A stretch of 44,529 nucleotides of DNA, from NCBI GenBank assembly GCA_030037735.1, contig JASHQC010000111.1, positions 1 to 44,529 on the forward strand. Reading direction: 5' to 3'. This stretch comes from Thermoplasmata archaeon. GTDB lineage: Archaea > Thermoplasmatota > Thermoplasmata > Lutacidiplasmatales > UBA184. The notes under the pieces are model-generated. The model worked only from the letters and a program-made list of their open reading frames with translations, was not told the origin of the DNA and made no database searches. Position numbers and translations under genes: made by a program. Every line of letters begins with the position of its first letter. Position 1 is the stretch's first letter. Positions 1 through 8,387 of this stretch are shown in pieces.

Positions 1-1074
1 GTCCGCTGAATCCACCGAAGGGCCAGAGGGAGTCCCGACGCCTTTGCTTTGTTCTCTCGGGATTGGCCGCAGGGCCGGCTCCGCCACATGAGCATCTAGG
101 GTAATGCTCGGGACTCGAAAGGGATTCTGGGCTTCCGCCTCGTGCTCCCTGAGACGCTCGCGACGCCGGACCACGAAGGCAGCTCCACCGAAAACCCCCA
201 ATGCACCGGCCGAACCTGAGCCCGCGATTACTTCGAGAAGGGGGAAATTGGCTGGCGGAGGAGGAGTCAAGCTTCGAATGTCCTGCTGGACCGTAGCGTT
301 GGTGAGGACCGCGGCAGGTCCCCTCCCCCCATTCGCGATGACCATCATCGCTTCGACCAGTCCGATCTGGTACGACGAGTTGGACCATGCGGGACCGCTC
401 TGGTTTTCGAATTCCGCCCGGATGGCGCCCGCCGAGAGAGCCGGGCTAGAAAAGTTGCTCGAATTCGCACGAAACGCCAGGGGCTCGTTCAGCGTGCCGA
501 CATGGAAGAACTGACCGTTGATGGTGAAGAAGGGGACACCCTCGGAGACGTCGTACGCAGAGGCGTACGCGGACTCGGGGCATGAAAGCGTGGGCACATG
601 AATCGCCGAGGCAGAGTAATTGATCCAGAAATCGGTCGCCACCCAGTCACTGGAATAGGTCGCATTTGAGAAGTCCAAGGAGGAGGTGTTCGCATAGATT
701 TCGATGGGAGAAGACTGAGCGTACGTCACTCCGGTCCAATTGCCGAACTGTGAAAGGGCGAACCATACGACCCACGAGGACGAGGCGCAATAGGGGCAAG
801 CGAGCGACGAATAGACGAAGAACACCGGCTTCCCATTGTTGGACCACGCGGGGTTCGCAGCTCTGGACCAATCCCCTGGCTCCGATCCCCACGTTGTGGA
901 AAGGATGGGGCAGGCTCCCGAGTCCGGATCGAGGGAGGACTCACAATGCACGTCGGTGGAAAGCTGCGACGTCACCGGACTCGGGCTTCCCCAGACCGAC
1001 AGCAACATCGCCAGTGCAAGGCCGCAGGCGACTGCGATCAAGGGCCGTCGCAATCGACGCCACGAACTGGTCAT
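1..1074 (-). CDS. DUF929-like membrane/secreted thioredoxin-fold protein, partial (runs off the left edge)
   Basis: My own minus-strand translation from ATG at 1074 stays open for 358 codons to position 1: MTSSWRRLRRPLIAVACGLALAMLLSV...PVFFVYSSLACPYCASSSWVVWFALSQFGNWTG...VPFFTINGQFFHVG... It has an N-terminal hydrophobic segment, a CPYC motif and a C-terminal TM segment. It is missing from the ORF track, presumably because it has no stop within the window. Confidence 0.8.
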   Translation of the reverse strand, partial: MTSSWRRLRRPLIAVACGLALAMLLSVWGSPSPVTSQLSTDVHCESSLDPDSGACPILSTTWGSEPGDWSRAANPAWSNNGKPVFFVYSSLACPYCASSSWVVWFALSQFGNWTGVTYAQSSPIEIYANTSSLDFSNATYSSDWVATDFWINYSASAIHVPTLSCPESAYASAYDVSEGVPFFTINGQFFHVGTLNEPLAFRANSSNFSSPALSAGAIRAEFENQSGPAWSNSSYQIGLVEAMMVIANGGRGPAAVLTNATVQQDIRSLTPPPPANFPLLEVIAGSGSAGALGVFGGAAFVVRRRERLREHEAEAQNPFRVPSITLDAHVAEPALRPIPREQSKGVGTPSGPSVDSAD

Positions 1075-1308
1075 GTCATCGCAAGTCGTAGCCCGATACT
1101 TAGAGAAGAGGCGCAGGAATCCGATCGGTACTTGCCTTCGAGATGCCCGGGTCCCCGTTGGAACACCTCAGGCTGTGGGACGTCTAGGTTGGCTATCTGT
1201 CGAGGGATGCCAATCGTGTGCCTTTTGAAAGGAGGGCCCGCGCTCTCCTCGCGGTTCATAATCGACTGCGCACGTCAAGGTCGCGGGCCCGTCCGTACGC
1301 TTCGGGAT

Positions 1309-2514
1309 CTAGCTCCCTCTATCACCAGGTGCATTTCCAGTCATTCTAGGGCAGGAGACGTTCGTCGCAGTGGGAATCCCTTGGGGAAACCGGAAGCACA
1401 TCGAGGAGATCGTCCAGCTGAAGATGGCGGTACCGTAGTACGGGGACGGCCAAGGAGTAAGGAACTCCGTACCGAGATTCAGGTCATCCAAGTACATTTT
1501 GGCGTCGCTGTTCGCAGGATACGACCAGCACGATTCGCGGTCGCGATGGATCATCTCGTTTACGTTGAGCAGGACGGCGCTGAAATTCACGCCGAACGTG
1601 CGGCTCGTCGTGTTCATGGCGTCCCCCGTCCCGTTGTAGAAGTAGAGCACAGTGAGCTCGTTGTTGTTCGTTCCTTGACAGAAGTAGGAGAAGTCCCACG
1701 GCTGGTTCGAAAGCGTCGTGTTGATGAGCGTAGGCAGCCGCGTCGAGCCGTCGTAAGTAAAGTAGTCCCACGGGGAGCTCTCGTAGCCCGTGGTCATCCA
1801 GAGCATGATTTCGAGGGAGAAATTACCCGGGCCGCTGACGTTGGCGGGATTGGGCACGTACGACGAGAGGAAGTTGTCCCAAACATAGTCGTACGCTGCA
1901 GATCCCTTGTCGTGAATCGCGTAGGTGTTGGTCAGCCACATGCTCTGATGAGCGGCCACGAAGTCGGTCTCGGGCAGAGTGAACCCCGGTGCCATCCGTC
2001 CGGGGCTGCCGCCCCAAAGGTCCTGGCCGTACTCGACGTGGGGGTAGGCGAGTACGCCACCGGCGCCACCGACGCTGCTGAAGTGCGCCGTGTTTTTGAC
2101 CACGCCGCCCGGGCCACCGGTGTAACAGATGTGGTCGGTCCCGACGCTTCCGCTGCCGAGTCCATAGAGATTCGGGGTTTCATAGCCGTAGGGTAGGAAC
2201 GAGACGGGGAACGGATTCCTCGGCGTCCCGTTCGCGCACGTTTCGCGTACACTACGGTGTGCCGGGATGATCGGTACGTTCGAGGGAAGGGCGGGGTGAG
2301 CCTGCGAGGTTCCGTAGCTTGAGGTAACGGAAGGATTCGCCTCTCCCAGGACAGTTCCTGCGTGGTCCCCGGGGGGGCTAATCGACCCGGCCAGCATCAG
2401 GATGGTCACCACTCCTAGGACGGCGCAGGAGAGAGCGCCCCCTCGATACCGATTCCAGCCGCGGCCCGAAGTCCGGGGCAGACCCCGACGGCGAGGGGCA
2501 AACGCGCGCAACAT
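1309..2514 (-). CDS. Secreted glycoside hydrolase family 12-like (ConA-fold) protein
   Basis: 401 aa ORF with an N-terminal TM/signal region and an aromatic-rich beta-strand-like body (WLTNTYAIHDKG..., FSLEIMLWMTTGYESSPWDYFTYDGS, ELTVLYFYNG) resembling GH12 endoglucanases. Many N-x-S/T sequons. Confidence 0.5.
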   Translation of the reverse strand: MLRAFAPRRRGLPRTSGRGWNRYRGGALSCAVLGVVTILMLAGSISPPGDHAGTVLGEANPSVTSSYGTSQAHPALPSNVPIIPAHRSVRETCANGTPRNPFPVSFLPYGYETPNLYGLGSGSVGTDHICYTGGPGGVVKNTAHFSSVGGAGGVLAYPHVEYGQDLWGGSPGRMAPGFTLPETDFVAAHQSMWLTNTYAIHDKGSAAYDYVWDNFLSSYVPNPANVSGPGNFSLEIMLWMTTGYESSPWDYFTYDGSTRLPTLINTTLSNQPWDFSYFCQGTNNNELTVLYFYNGTGDAMNTTSRTFGVNFSAVLLNVNEMIHRDRESCWSYPANSDAKMYLDDLNLGTEFLTPWPSPYYGTAIFSWTISSMCFRFPQGIPTATNVSCPRMTGNAPGDRGS

Positions 2515-3121
2515 ACGGGAAAACGCGAGGGCGTTACCCTGATTTATATCTCAGTAGCACGGTCAGAACCGATCGCGGGTGGCTCCCGTCCCTGACCATC
2601 GGAGCTGTTCAAACCGGGTCGGACAAGATTCCGACCCCAAGGGTACCTAGAGCACCGCAAGTCGGGGGACTACGATGGCCACCGGGGGTTCGCCCCGTGC
2701 CACTTTTTCCTTCCGGAAGAGCTCGGAGGCAAGTTGAACAAGAAACACCTCCCCATAGTCGAGCGGATGGGGCTTGAACGCCCCGCTTCCTACCACCGCA
2801 GAGGGCTCAACCGATTGGCAAAGACTCGCCCGAAGACATGGGCAATCTGGAAGGAGATTCACCTCGGAAGCTGCACGCAACCTGCGGTGGTGGCCGCGAG
2901 TGAGCATTTCATGGTTGTCTGCAGGAAGCCCTACGCCAGGGGGGGTCTGCGCTAATCAGCGCGAAACGGGCGCGTTCCGTGACGCACGCAGGGTCCGAGA
3001 AGGATTCGACCGTTGTGGGACATGGGAGTTGTCTACGTCGACCCGAAGATCACGCGCATACGGGTTCCCACCGGTGTGCCGTGACTCTCGAGCACTGTCG
3101 TTACGAGGCGGATGAGGGCAA

Positions 3122-3283
3122 TGGGAGCACGGGGATTTGAACCCCGATATGCGGGTCTCTCCGCGCGCTCCAGTCACTCGTCATCGGTACGCCAAAGCGT
3201 TCCTCCGCTGACCCAATGCAAAGATCCCCTTTACCGGAGATCTGACTGGAGCCCGCTGGTCTGCCAGATTAGCCTATGCTCCC
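3122..3283 (-). tRNA. tRNA-Trp(CCA) with an ~89-nt intron (3157..3245) at position 37/38
   Basis: Acceptor GGGAGCA pairs with TGCTCCC(A). T arm is CGGGG-TTCAAAT-CCCCG. Anticodon stem GCGGG pairs with CCCGC, with loop CT-CCA-G then A38 after the intron. Removing 89 nt leaves a 73-nt tRNA. Confidence 0.85.
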
Positions 3284-3312
3284 TCCCGTCCCCCTCGGGA
3301 ACACCCCGAGAC

Positions 3313-4065
3313 TTATGTTTTGTCCCGGGTCGGCCGGTCCACTCCACGGTCAGAGCACGACGGACGCGCGGAACGCAGGTCGGCGGTGGCCACTCCGTCC
3401 CGGACACTTACCGACTCAACGCGGATGGGAACGGGGCGGCGTAACATCGGTCCTGCCGTCACAAACGTGTGAAATTCGCCATTCTCGCCACACGGATCGA
3501 CCCCTGGGGGGAGCTCCGCGATCCACCGTTCATCGAACGGACGGCTGGCCCGGGAGGCGGGCAGACGCCGGGTGTCCACCGAGACGACGCGGGCCTGAAG
3601 GCCCGAGCGGAGCATCTCCCGAGCCAGTCGCTGGGTGTTTTGGCCCCAGAGCGGGAACACGCACTCCATGCTGAGCTCTGCGAGCTCGCGCTCCCGGTAT
3701 CGACGAATATCTTCGAGAAAGAGGTCCCCGAACACGACGTGACGAATCCCGCGAGCACGGAATTTCCTCAACGCCGTGCCCATCGCCTTCTCGTACTCGA
3801 CGTTGGATGGCGAGCGAGGGAGAGCCACTCGCGTCAGCGGGAGTCCCACTGACGCGGCTTGTCGGGTAAGAAGTTCTCCGCGAATGTCGTGGGTAGCTAC
3901 CCGGCCGGTCCGATCAACCACGCAGGTCACGAGAGCCACGACGTCGTAGCTTCCTTCCTGTCGAATTCGATGAAGAGCGAAGGCGGCGTCCTTCCCGGTG
4001 CTCCAAGAGAGGATCGCGGGGGGAATCCCGCCGGCGTTCCGGGACCACCGAGATTCGTCCCCCAA
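3313..4065 (-). CDS. dph6: Dph6-like diphthine--ammonia ligase / ATP pyrophosphatase
   Basis: SWSTGKDAAFALH PP-loop, GDLFLEDIRRYRE and the family-typical GENGEFHTF motif. Confidence 0.82.
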   Translation of the reverse strand: MGDESRWSRNAGGIPPAILSWSTGKDAAFALHRIRQEGSYDVVALVTCVVDRTGRVATHDIRGELLTRQAASVGLPLTRVALPRSPSNVEYEKAMGTALRKFRARGIRHVVFGDLFLEDIRRYRERELAELSMECVFPLWGQNTQRLAREMLRSGLQARVVSVDTRRLPASRASRPFDERWIAELPPGVDPCGENGEFHTFVTAGPMLRRPVPIRVESVSVRDGVATADLRSARPSCSDRGVDRPTRDKT

Positions 4066-4071
4066 GGACCC

Positions 4072-5088
4072 TCAAGGCCGGGCGGGAAACGCCCCACACG
4101 TCGTGCAAAACACCGAGTCCGGCCGAGGGAGATCGAATCCGCAATGAGCGCAGGAATGCTCTCCGAACCCGCGGTCCTCGAGGGCGTCCGGTAGCGCACG
4201 ACGGAAGGCTAGGTAGTACGCGAGGTGCTCCGCGTCGCGAATCTCGACCCGATCTTCTTGGCGGATCCGGGCCTGCTCCGTGACCAGCCGCTCAGCGCTC
4301 GTATGCTCCGCAAACCATCCCGGCAGGCCGGTCGAGCCGGAACCCACCTCGATGGGATCCTTCCGTCGCCACCGGTTCTCGCACTCCGGAAAAGCCCACC
4401 GGAGCACCCATTTGCCAACGGTCGCCCCGTTGTACTGCGCCACCTTGAGTCGTTTCGGGAGCCGGGTCGCAAGGTCCACCACGTGAGGGTCCGTGTAGGG
4501 GGCCCTGACCTCCACCCCGAGCGCCTGGCCCAGTGAATAGGAAGAGAACTTCATCGTGGCGGCCATCCGGCGAGAATACTCTTCGAATTCCGTTGGGCTC
4601 TTCTCCCACATGAAGGAGTACCCCCCGAACAGCTCGTCCGCCGCGTCGCCGGTCATCGCCGTCCGGTAGCCATGGAAGGCAGTTTCGCGGAGCGCCCGCG
4701 AGATCACGATACTGTTCCGCACCTCCATGGGGTCGAAGCTTCGGAGTGTTCGAACGACGAAGTCGGTGTCCTTCAGCAGGTCGCCGAACGCGGTCTGCAC
4801 GAGATGGTGCGTCCACCCGAGCCGGGAGGCGACTGCGCGAGCGAACGGCCCGTCCGGTGCGTCCTCCGATGCGAGGACGGTGACTGCGGCGCGCGTCCCC
4901 CCCACGTGGGCCAGGGGCGCCAGAATCGACGTGTCCAGACCGCCGGACAACAACATGCACTCTGACGGTTGGCGTGCCACCGCCTCGATGACGAGCTCGC
5001 GCACCTTGGCGGCCGCGTCGTGGAGCTCTGCGGACGATTCCTCGGGCGCGATGGGGTGAGCGGCGAGTCGATCGGTCGAGGTCGTCAT
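4072..5088 (-). CDS. Stand-alone asparagine-synthetase-like synthase domain with C-terminal zinc ribbon
   Basis: MLLSGGLDTSILAPLA PP-loop and GDAADELFGGYSFMW, both typical of the asparagine synthase C-domain. The N-terminal Ntn amidotransferase is absent. C-terminus is CAHCGFDLPRPDSVFCTTCG. Start chosen at ATG 5088 (MTTSTDRLAAH) because the track's 5238 start overlaps the divergent gene. Confidence 0.75.
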   Translation of the reverse strand: MTTSTDRLAAHPIAPEESSAELHDAAAKVRELVIEAVARQPSECMLLSGGLDTSILAPLAHVGGTRAAVTVLASEDAPDGPFARAVASRLGWTHHLVQTAFGDLLKDTDFVVRTLRSFDPMEVRNSIVISRALRETAFHGYRTAMTGDAADELFGGYSFMWEKSPTEFEEYSRRMAATMKFSSYSLGQALGVEVRAPYTDPHVVDLATRLPKRLKVAQYNGATVGKWVLRWAFPECENRWRRKDPIEVGSGSTGLPGWFAEHTSAERLVTEQARIRQEDRVEIRDAEHLAYYLAFRRALPDALEDRGFGEHSCAHCGFDLPRPDSVFCTTCGAFPARP

Positions 5089-5194
5089 CCTCTCTCCTCG
5101 CGGTGCGAAGGAGGGGTTCCGCATGAAGCCTGCTCCGGTCGTTCCAGAGAGGTATTCTACGATCGGGACGTGACGACTCGAAAGCCCCAGACAG

Positions 5195-6124
5195 GTGAGC
5201 CTTGCGATGAACATCGTCTCGTTCCTGCCCGCCGCCACCGAGATAGCGTACGCGTTGGGGCTGGGGGGAGAGCTGCGAGCCGTCTCCCACGAGTGCGATT
5301 ACCCCGCCGATGCGAAGACGAAGCCGGTGGTCGTGCGGCTCGCGGTGGACCTTACGGGCCTCTCGCCGCGCGATATCGATTCGCGGGTAAGCCGGCAACT
5401 CCACGAGAGAGGGACGCTCTATGAGGTGGACGAGGAAGTCCTGAGGGCCGCCCGGCCCGACCTGCTGATGACCCAGGACCTGTGCCAGGTGTGTGCGCCC
5501 TCTGGTACGGAGGTGACCCGCGCCCTCGCCGGTCTTCAACCTCCGCCAGAGGTCCTCTGGATGTCCCCTCGTTCCCTCGACGGAATCCTGGACAGCATTC
5601 GGGAACTTGGCAACCGCACGGGCCGTTCGGCGGAAGCCCGACGGTTGACCGAGGAGATCCGGGCCGACCTCGCCGCACTTCGCGCCCAAACGACCCGGGA
5701 CCTCTCGCGGCCGCGCGTCTTCTGCATGGAGTGGACCGACCCCGTCTTCACTGCCGGTCATTGGGTACCCGAAATGGTGGACGCGGCGGGGGGCGTGGAC
5801 GGCTTGGCGCGCCGCGGAGAAGACTCGGTCCGGATCCCTTGGGAGGAAGTCCGGCGGTGGGCACCGGAGGTGCTCGTGGTCGCTCCCTGCGGGTACCATC
5901 TGCCGCGCGCCCGTGGGGAGACGCGGCGATTGAGGGAGCTACCGGGGTGGGACGCCCTGCCCGCGGTGCGGGAAGGGAGGGTATACGCCGTTGACGCGGA
6001 CTCCTATGTCTCCCGGCCCGGCCCGCGCGTCGCGTTGGGCGCCCGGCTGTTTGCGCATCTGTTCCATCCGGACAGCTTCTCGTGGACCGGCCCGCCGGAC
6101 GCGTTCGAGCGCATCGAAGCGTAG
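5195..6124 (+). CDS. Cobalamin-binding / BtuF-like protein without signal peptide
   Basis: NIVSFLPAATEIAYALGLG...VSHECDYP...RPDLLMTQDLCQVCAPSGTEV...; helical-backbone substrate-binding protein family (COG0614-like). Confidence 0.8.
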   Translation: MSLAMNIVSFLPAATEIAYALGLGGELRAVSHECDYPADAKTKPVVVRLAVDLTGLSPRDIDSRVSRQLHERGTLYEVDEEVLRAARPDLLMTQDLCQVCAPSGTEVTRALAGLQPPPEVLWMSPRSLDGILDSIRELGNRTGRSAEARRLTEEIRADLAALRAQTTRDLSRPRVFCMEWTDPVFTAGHWVPEMVDAAGGVDGLARRGEDSVRIPWEEVRRWAPEVLVVAPCGYHLPRARGETRRLRELPGWDALPAVREGRVYAVDADSYVSRPGPRVALGARLFAHLFHPDSFSWTGPPDAFERIEA

Positions 6125-6190
6125 GAGGGGCCGGACGCGCGGCTCTCCGGCAAGAAATGTTTATAGTAAATTGTGTTTGCCTGAATTACA

Positions 6191-7243
6191 ATGTCTTTGA
6201 ATTCGTCCCCGGTGGCCCCAAGGCCCGCACCCCGCCGGAGTGTCCCCGTCAGCCTGGTTATCGTCGTGGCGATCCTCGTTGCCGGGATTTCGGCCGGCGC
6301 CACCGCCGTCTACTTCGAGCTTCGGCCCTCCTCGACGGGTCCTTCCGCTGTCACCGTAACGGATGATCTGGGCCGGACCGTATCCGTGCCCGCCGATCCC
6401 TCTCGCGTCGTCGTGTTGGGTCCCAACGTGATGGACACGATCTTCTCTCTCGGGTTGCGGAGCCATGTGGTGGGTGTTGACTGCTCGAACGCCAGCTTGG
6501 GGGGCCTCGAGGGGGACTACGATCCCGCGCAGGTCAGCCAATGGAACTTGAGCCCGTCGATGTGCGTCCTAGCTTACCCGGAGGTCAGCCCTTCTGAGCT
6601 GCTCAGCCTGAACCCCCAGGCCGTCCTCGCCTCGACGGACGTTTCCGTTTCCGGACTGGAGCAATGGTCATCGACGAATGGGATCCCCGTCGTGTTCTTC
6701 GGTCCTAGCACCTTGGGCAGCGTGGTCTACGACGTGCAAATGGCGGCCACGATCTTTGGCGTCGACGCGGCTTCAGCACATTTGGTCAACCAGCTCCAGA
6801 CCGTACTCGACCAGTCCACATCCTTTTTGTCGAACCTGACGAACAACGGTACGCCACTCCGGTCCGTCCTGATGACGTACTACCCGGTCCCGGCGGGTTC
6901 GCCGGACGCCGGATACTACACCTTCGGGCCGGGCAGCTTCGGGCAGTCGCTGATTGAGCTGGCGGGTGGGGTGAATATCGCGGGCAACGCACCGACCTCG
7001 GGGCCGGAGCTTTCCGGCAGCGAGGTCCTCTACGACAATCCGTCCGTGGTCATCTACGGAACAGGCTTCGGGATCAACCTCACGTCGTACCAGCAGGGAC
7101 CCGACTGGTCGAACATTCCCGCGGTCGTGCACGGTAACGTGACCGGCATCGACGTGACGATCATCACGGAAGTGGACCCCACGATGGTCCTGTCCCTTCC
7201 AATGCTTACCCACATCCTGTATCCGACCCTCCCGGGCGCGTAA
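6191..7243 (+). CDS. ABC transporter substrate-binding protein (BtuF/FecB-like), membrane anchored
   Basis: N-terminal TM (VPVSLVIVVAILVAGISAGATAVYF) followed by VTVTDDLGRTVSVPADPSRVVVLGPNVMDTIFSLGL... Confidence 0.82.
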   Translation: MSLNSSPVAPRPAPRRSVPVSLVIVVAILVAGISAGATAVYFELRPSSTGPSAVTVTDDLGRTVSVPADPSRVVVLGPNVMDTIFSLGLRSHVVGVDCSNASLGGLEGDYDPAQVSQWNLSPSMCVLAYPEVSPSELLSLNPQAVLASTDVSVSGLEQWSSTNGIPVVFFGPSTLGSVVYDVQMAATIFGVDAASAHLVNQLQTVLDQSTSFLSNLTNNGTPLRSVLMTYYPVPAGSPDAGYYTFGPGSFGQSLIELAGGVNIAGNAPTSGPELSGSEVLYDNPSVVIYGTGFGINLTSYQQGPDWSNIPAVVHGNVTGIDVTIITEVDPTMVLSLPMLTHILYPTLPGA

Positions 7244-7247
7244 GATC

Positions 7248-8387
7248 GTGCTGGCGGGGGGTTCATCCCGCGTCGCCGACGTCCCGAAGGGAGCAGGAGA
7301 GCCTCAGCTACGCGCCTCCGGGCGACGAACCTCGCGTCGTAACCTCCTGGTGATTCTGGGAGGGCTTGCCACGCTGCTCCTCGGTTCTGTGCTCCTGGGT
7401 GATGTCCCGATACCGTACTCGACGATCCTGGATATCGTGGCGCAGCGGCTCCTCGGCGGAGCCCTTCCGGGAGGGGCCTGCGTCACGTCCTCCGTATCGG
7501 CGAGCCGCTGCGCAATACTGGTCAAGATCGTGTGGGGGACTTACGTTCCCCAGGTGCTCCTCGGGCTTCTCGTCGGAGCGGCGCTCGGCGTGTCGGGCGC
7601 TTCGCTTCAGGGAACGTTCCGAAATCCGCTCGCGGATCCCTATCTGCTCGGGCTCTCTTCCGGCGCGGCAGTCGGTGCCGCGCTGCTTTTCGTCCTCCAT
7701 ATCGGGCTGGGCGTGGCGAATCTGTCCCTCCCGTTGTTCGCGTTCGCCGGGGCCCTGTTCAGCGGGCTAGTGGTCCTGCTGGCCGCCCGGAGCCCCAAGA
7801 GCACGGTAACGACCCTTCTCCTCACCGGCGTGGCGTTGAGCTCGTTCTTCTCGGCGCTACTGGTACTGGCCCTGCTGTACAACGTGAACGGCGACCTGCA
7901 GGTCAGCTTCTGGCTCCTGGGAGGGCTGGAAGGCGCCACGTGGACCCAGGTGGGCATCGTACTGTCGGGAGTCGCCACGACGGGTGCTCTGCTGGCCATC
8001 TATGGTAGGGACCTGAACCTGCTGCAACTGGGTCCCGACGTGGCCCAGAGTCTTGGCGTCAACGCGCGGCGGGTCCGGATTCGAACGATCCTGCTCGCGT
8101 CGTTGTGCACCTCCTTTGCCGTAGCGTTCGCTGGCGTCATCGGGTTCGTGGGCCTGGTCTCGCCGCACGTGGTGCGTCGGCTGCTCGGAGTGGACTACCG
8201 TCGGGTGATCCCCGCCTCCGCTGCGGTGGGAGCCATCTTCGTGCTGGGCGCCCGGGACCTGGCCCTTGTGGCGTTCCCGGGTACCGAGGTCCCGGTCGGC
8301 GTGCCGATGGCGTTCGCCGGCGCGATTTTCTTCCTGTACCTGCTGTACCGCCGGCCGACCACCCTAGGGACCCCGACGAGCGCATGA
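7248..8387 (+). CDS. btuC: ABC transporter permease, BtuC/FecCD family
   Basis: LLGLLVGAALGVSGASLQGTFRNPLADPYLLGLSSGAAVGAAL; GVIGFVGLVSPHVVRRLLG. Confidence 0.88.
   Translation: MLAGGSSRVADVPKGAGEPQLRASGRRTSRRNLLVILGGLATLLLGSVLLGDVPIPYSTILDIVAQRLLGGALPGGACVTSSVSASRCAILVKIVWGTYVPQVLLGLLVGAALGVSGASLQGTFRNPLADPYLLGLSSGAAVGAALLFVLHIGLGVANLSLPLFAFAGALFSGLVVLLAARSPKSTVTTLLLTGVALSSFFSALLVLALLYNVNGDLQVSFWLLGGLEGATWTQVGIVLSGVATTGALLAIYGRDLNLLQLGPDVAQSLGVNARRVRIRTILLASLCTSFAVAFAGVIGFVGLVSPHVVRRLLGVDYRRVIPASAAVGAIFVLGARDLALVAFPGTEVPVGVPMAFAGAIFFLYLLYRRPTTLGTPTSA

Noticed and set aside
946-2196. 416-aa plus-strand ORF opposite the GH12-like gene
   Set aside because: Antisense shadow ORF in GC-rich DNA. 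Arg/Val-rich with no motif; the minus-strand protein has a signal segment and coherent fold-like sequence.
2761-2800. tRNA-T-arm-like GGGGCGTTCAAGCCCC on the minus strand
   Set aside because: Loop length is wrong for a T arm, and no matching acceptor or anticodon arms were found around it.
4292-5899. 535-aa minus-strand ORF overlapping the asparagine-synthetase-like gene and BtuF-like gene
   Set aside because: Crosses a divergent gene pair and has no motifs; the PP-loop frame and BtuF frame are clearly the coding ones.
6130-6190. Possible cobalamin riboswitch upstream of the BtuF-like gene
   Set aside because: The 60-nt AT-rich leader is too short and lacks a recognisable B12-box; better explained as a TATA promoter.
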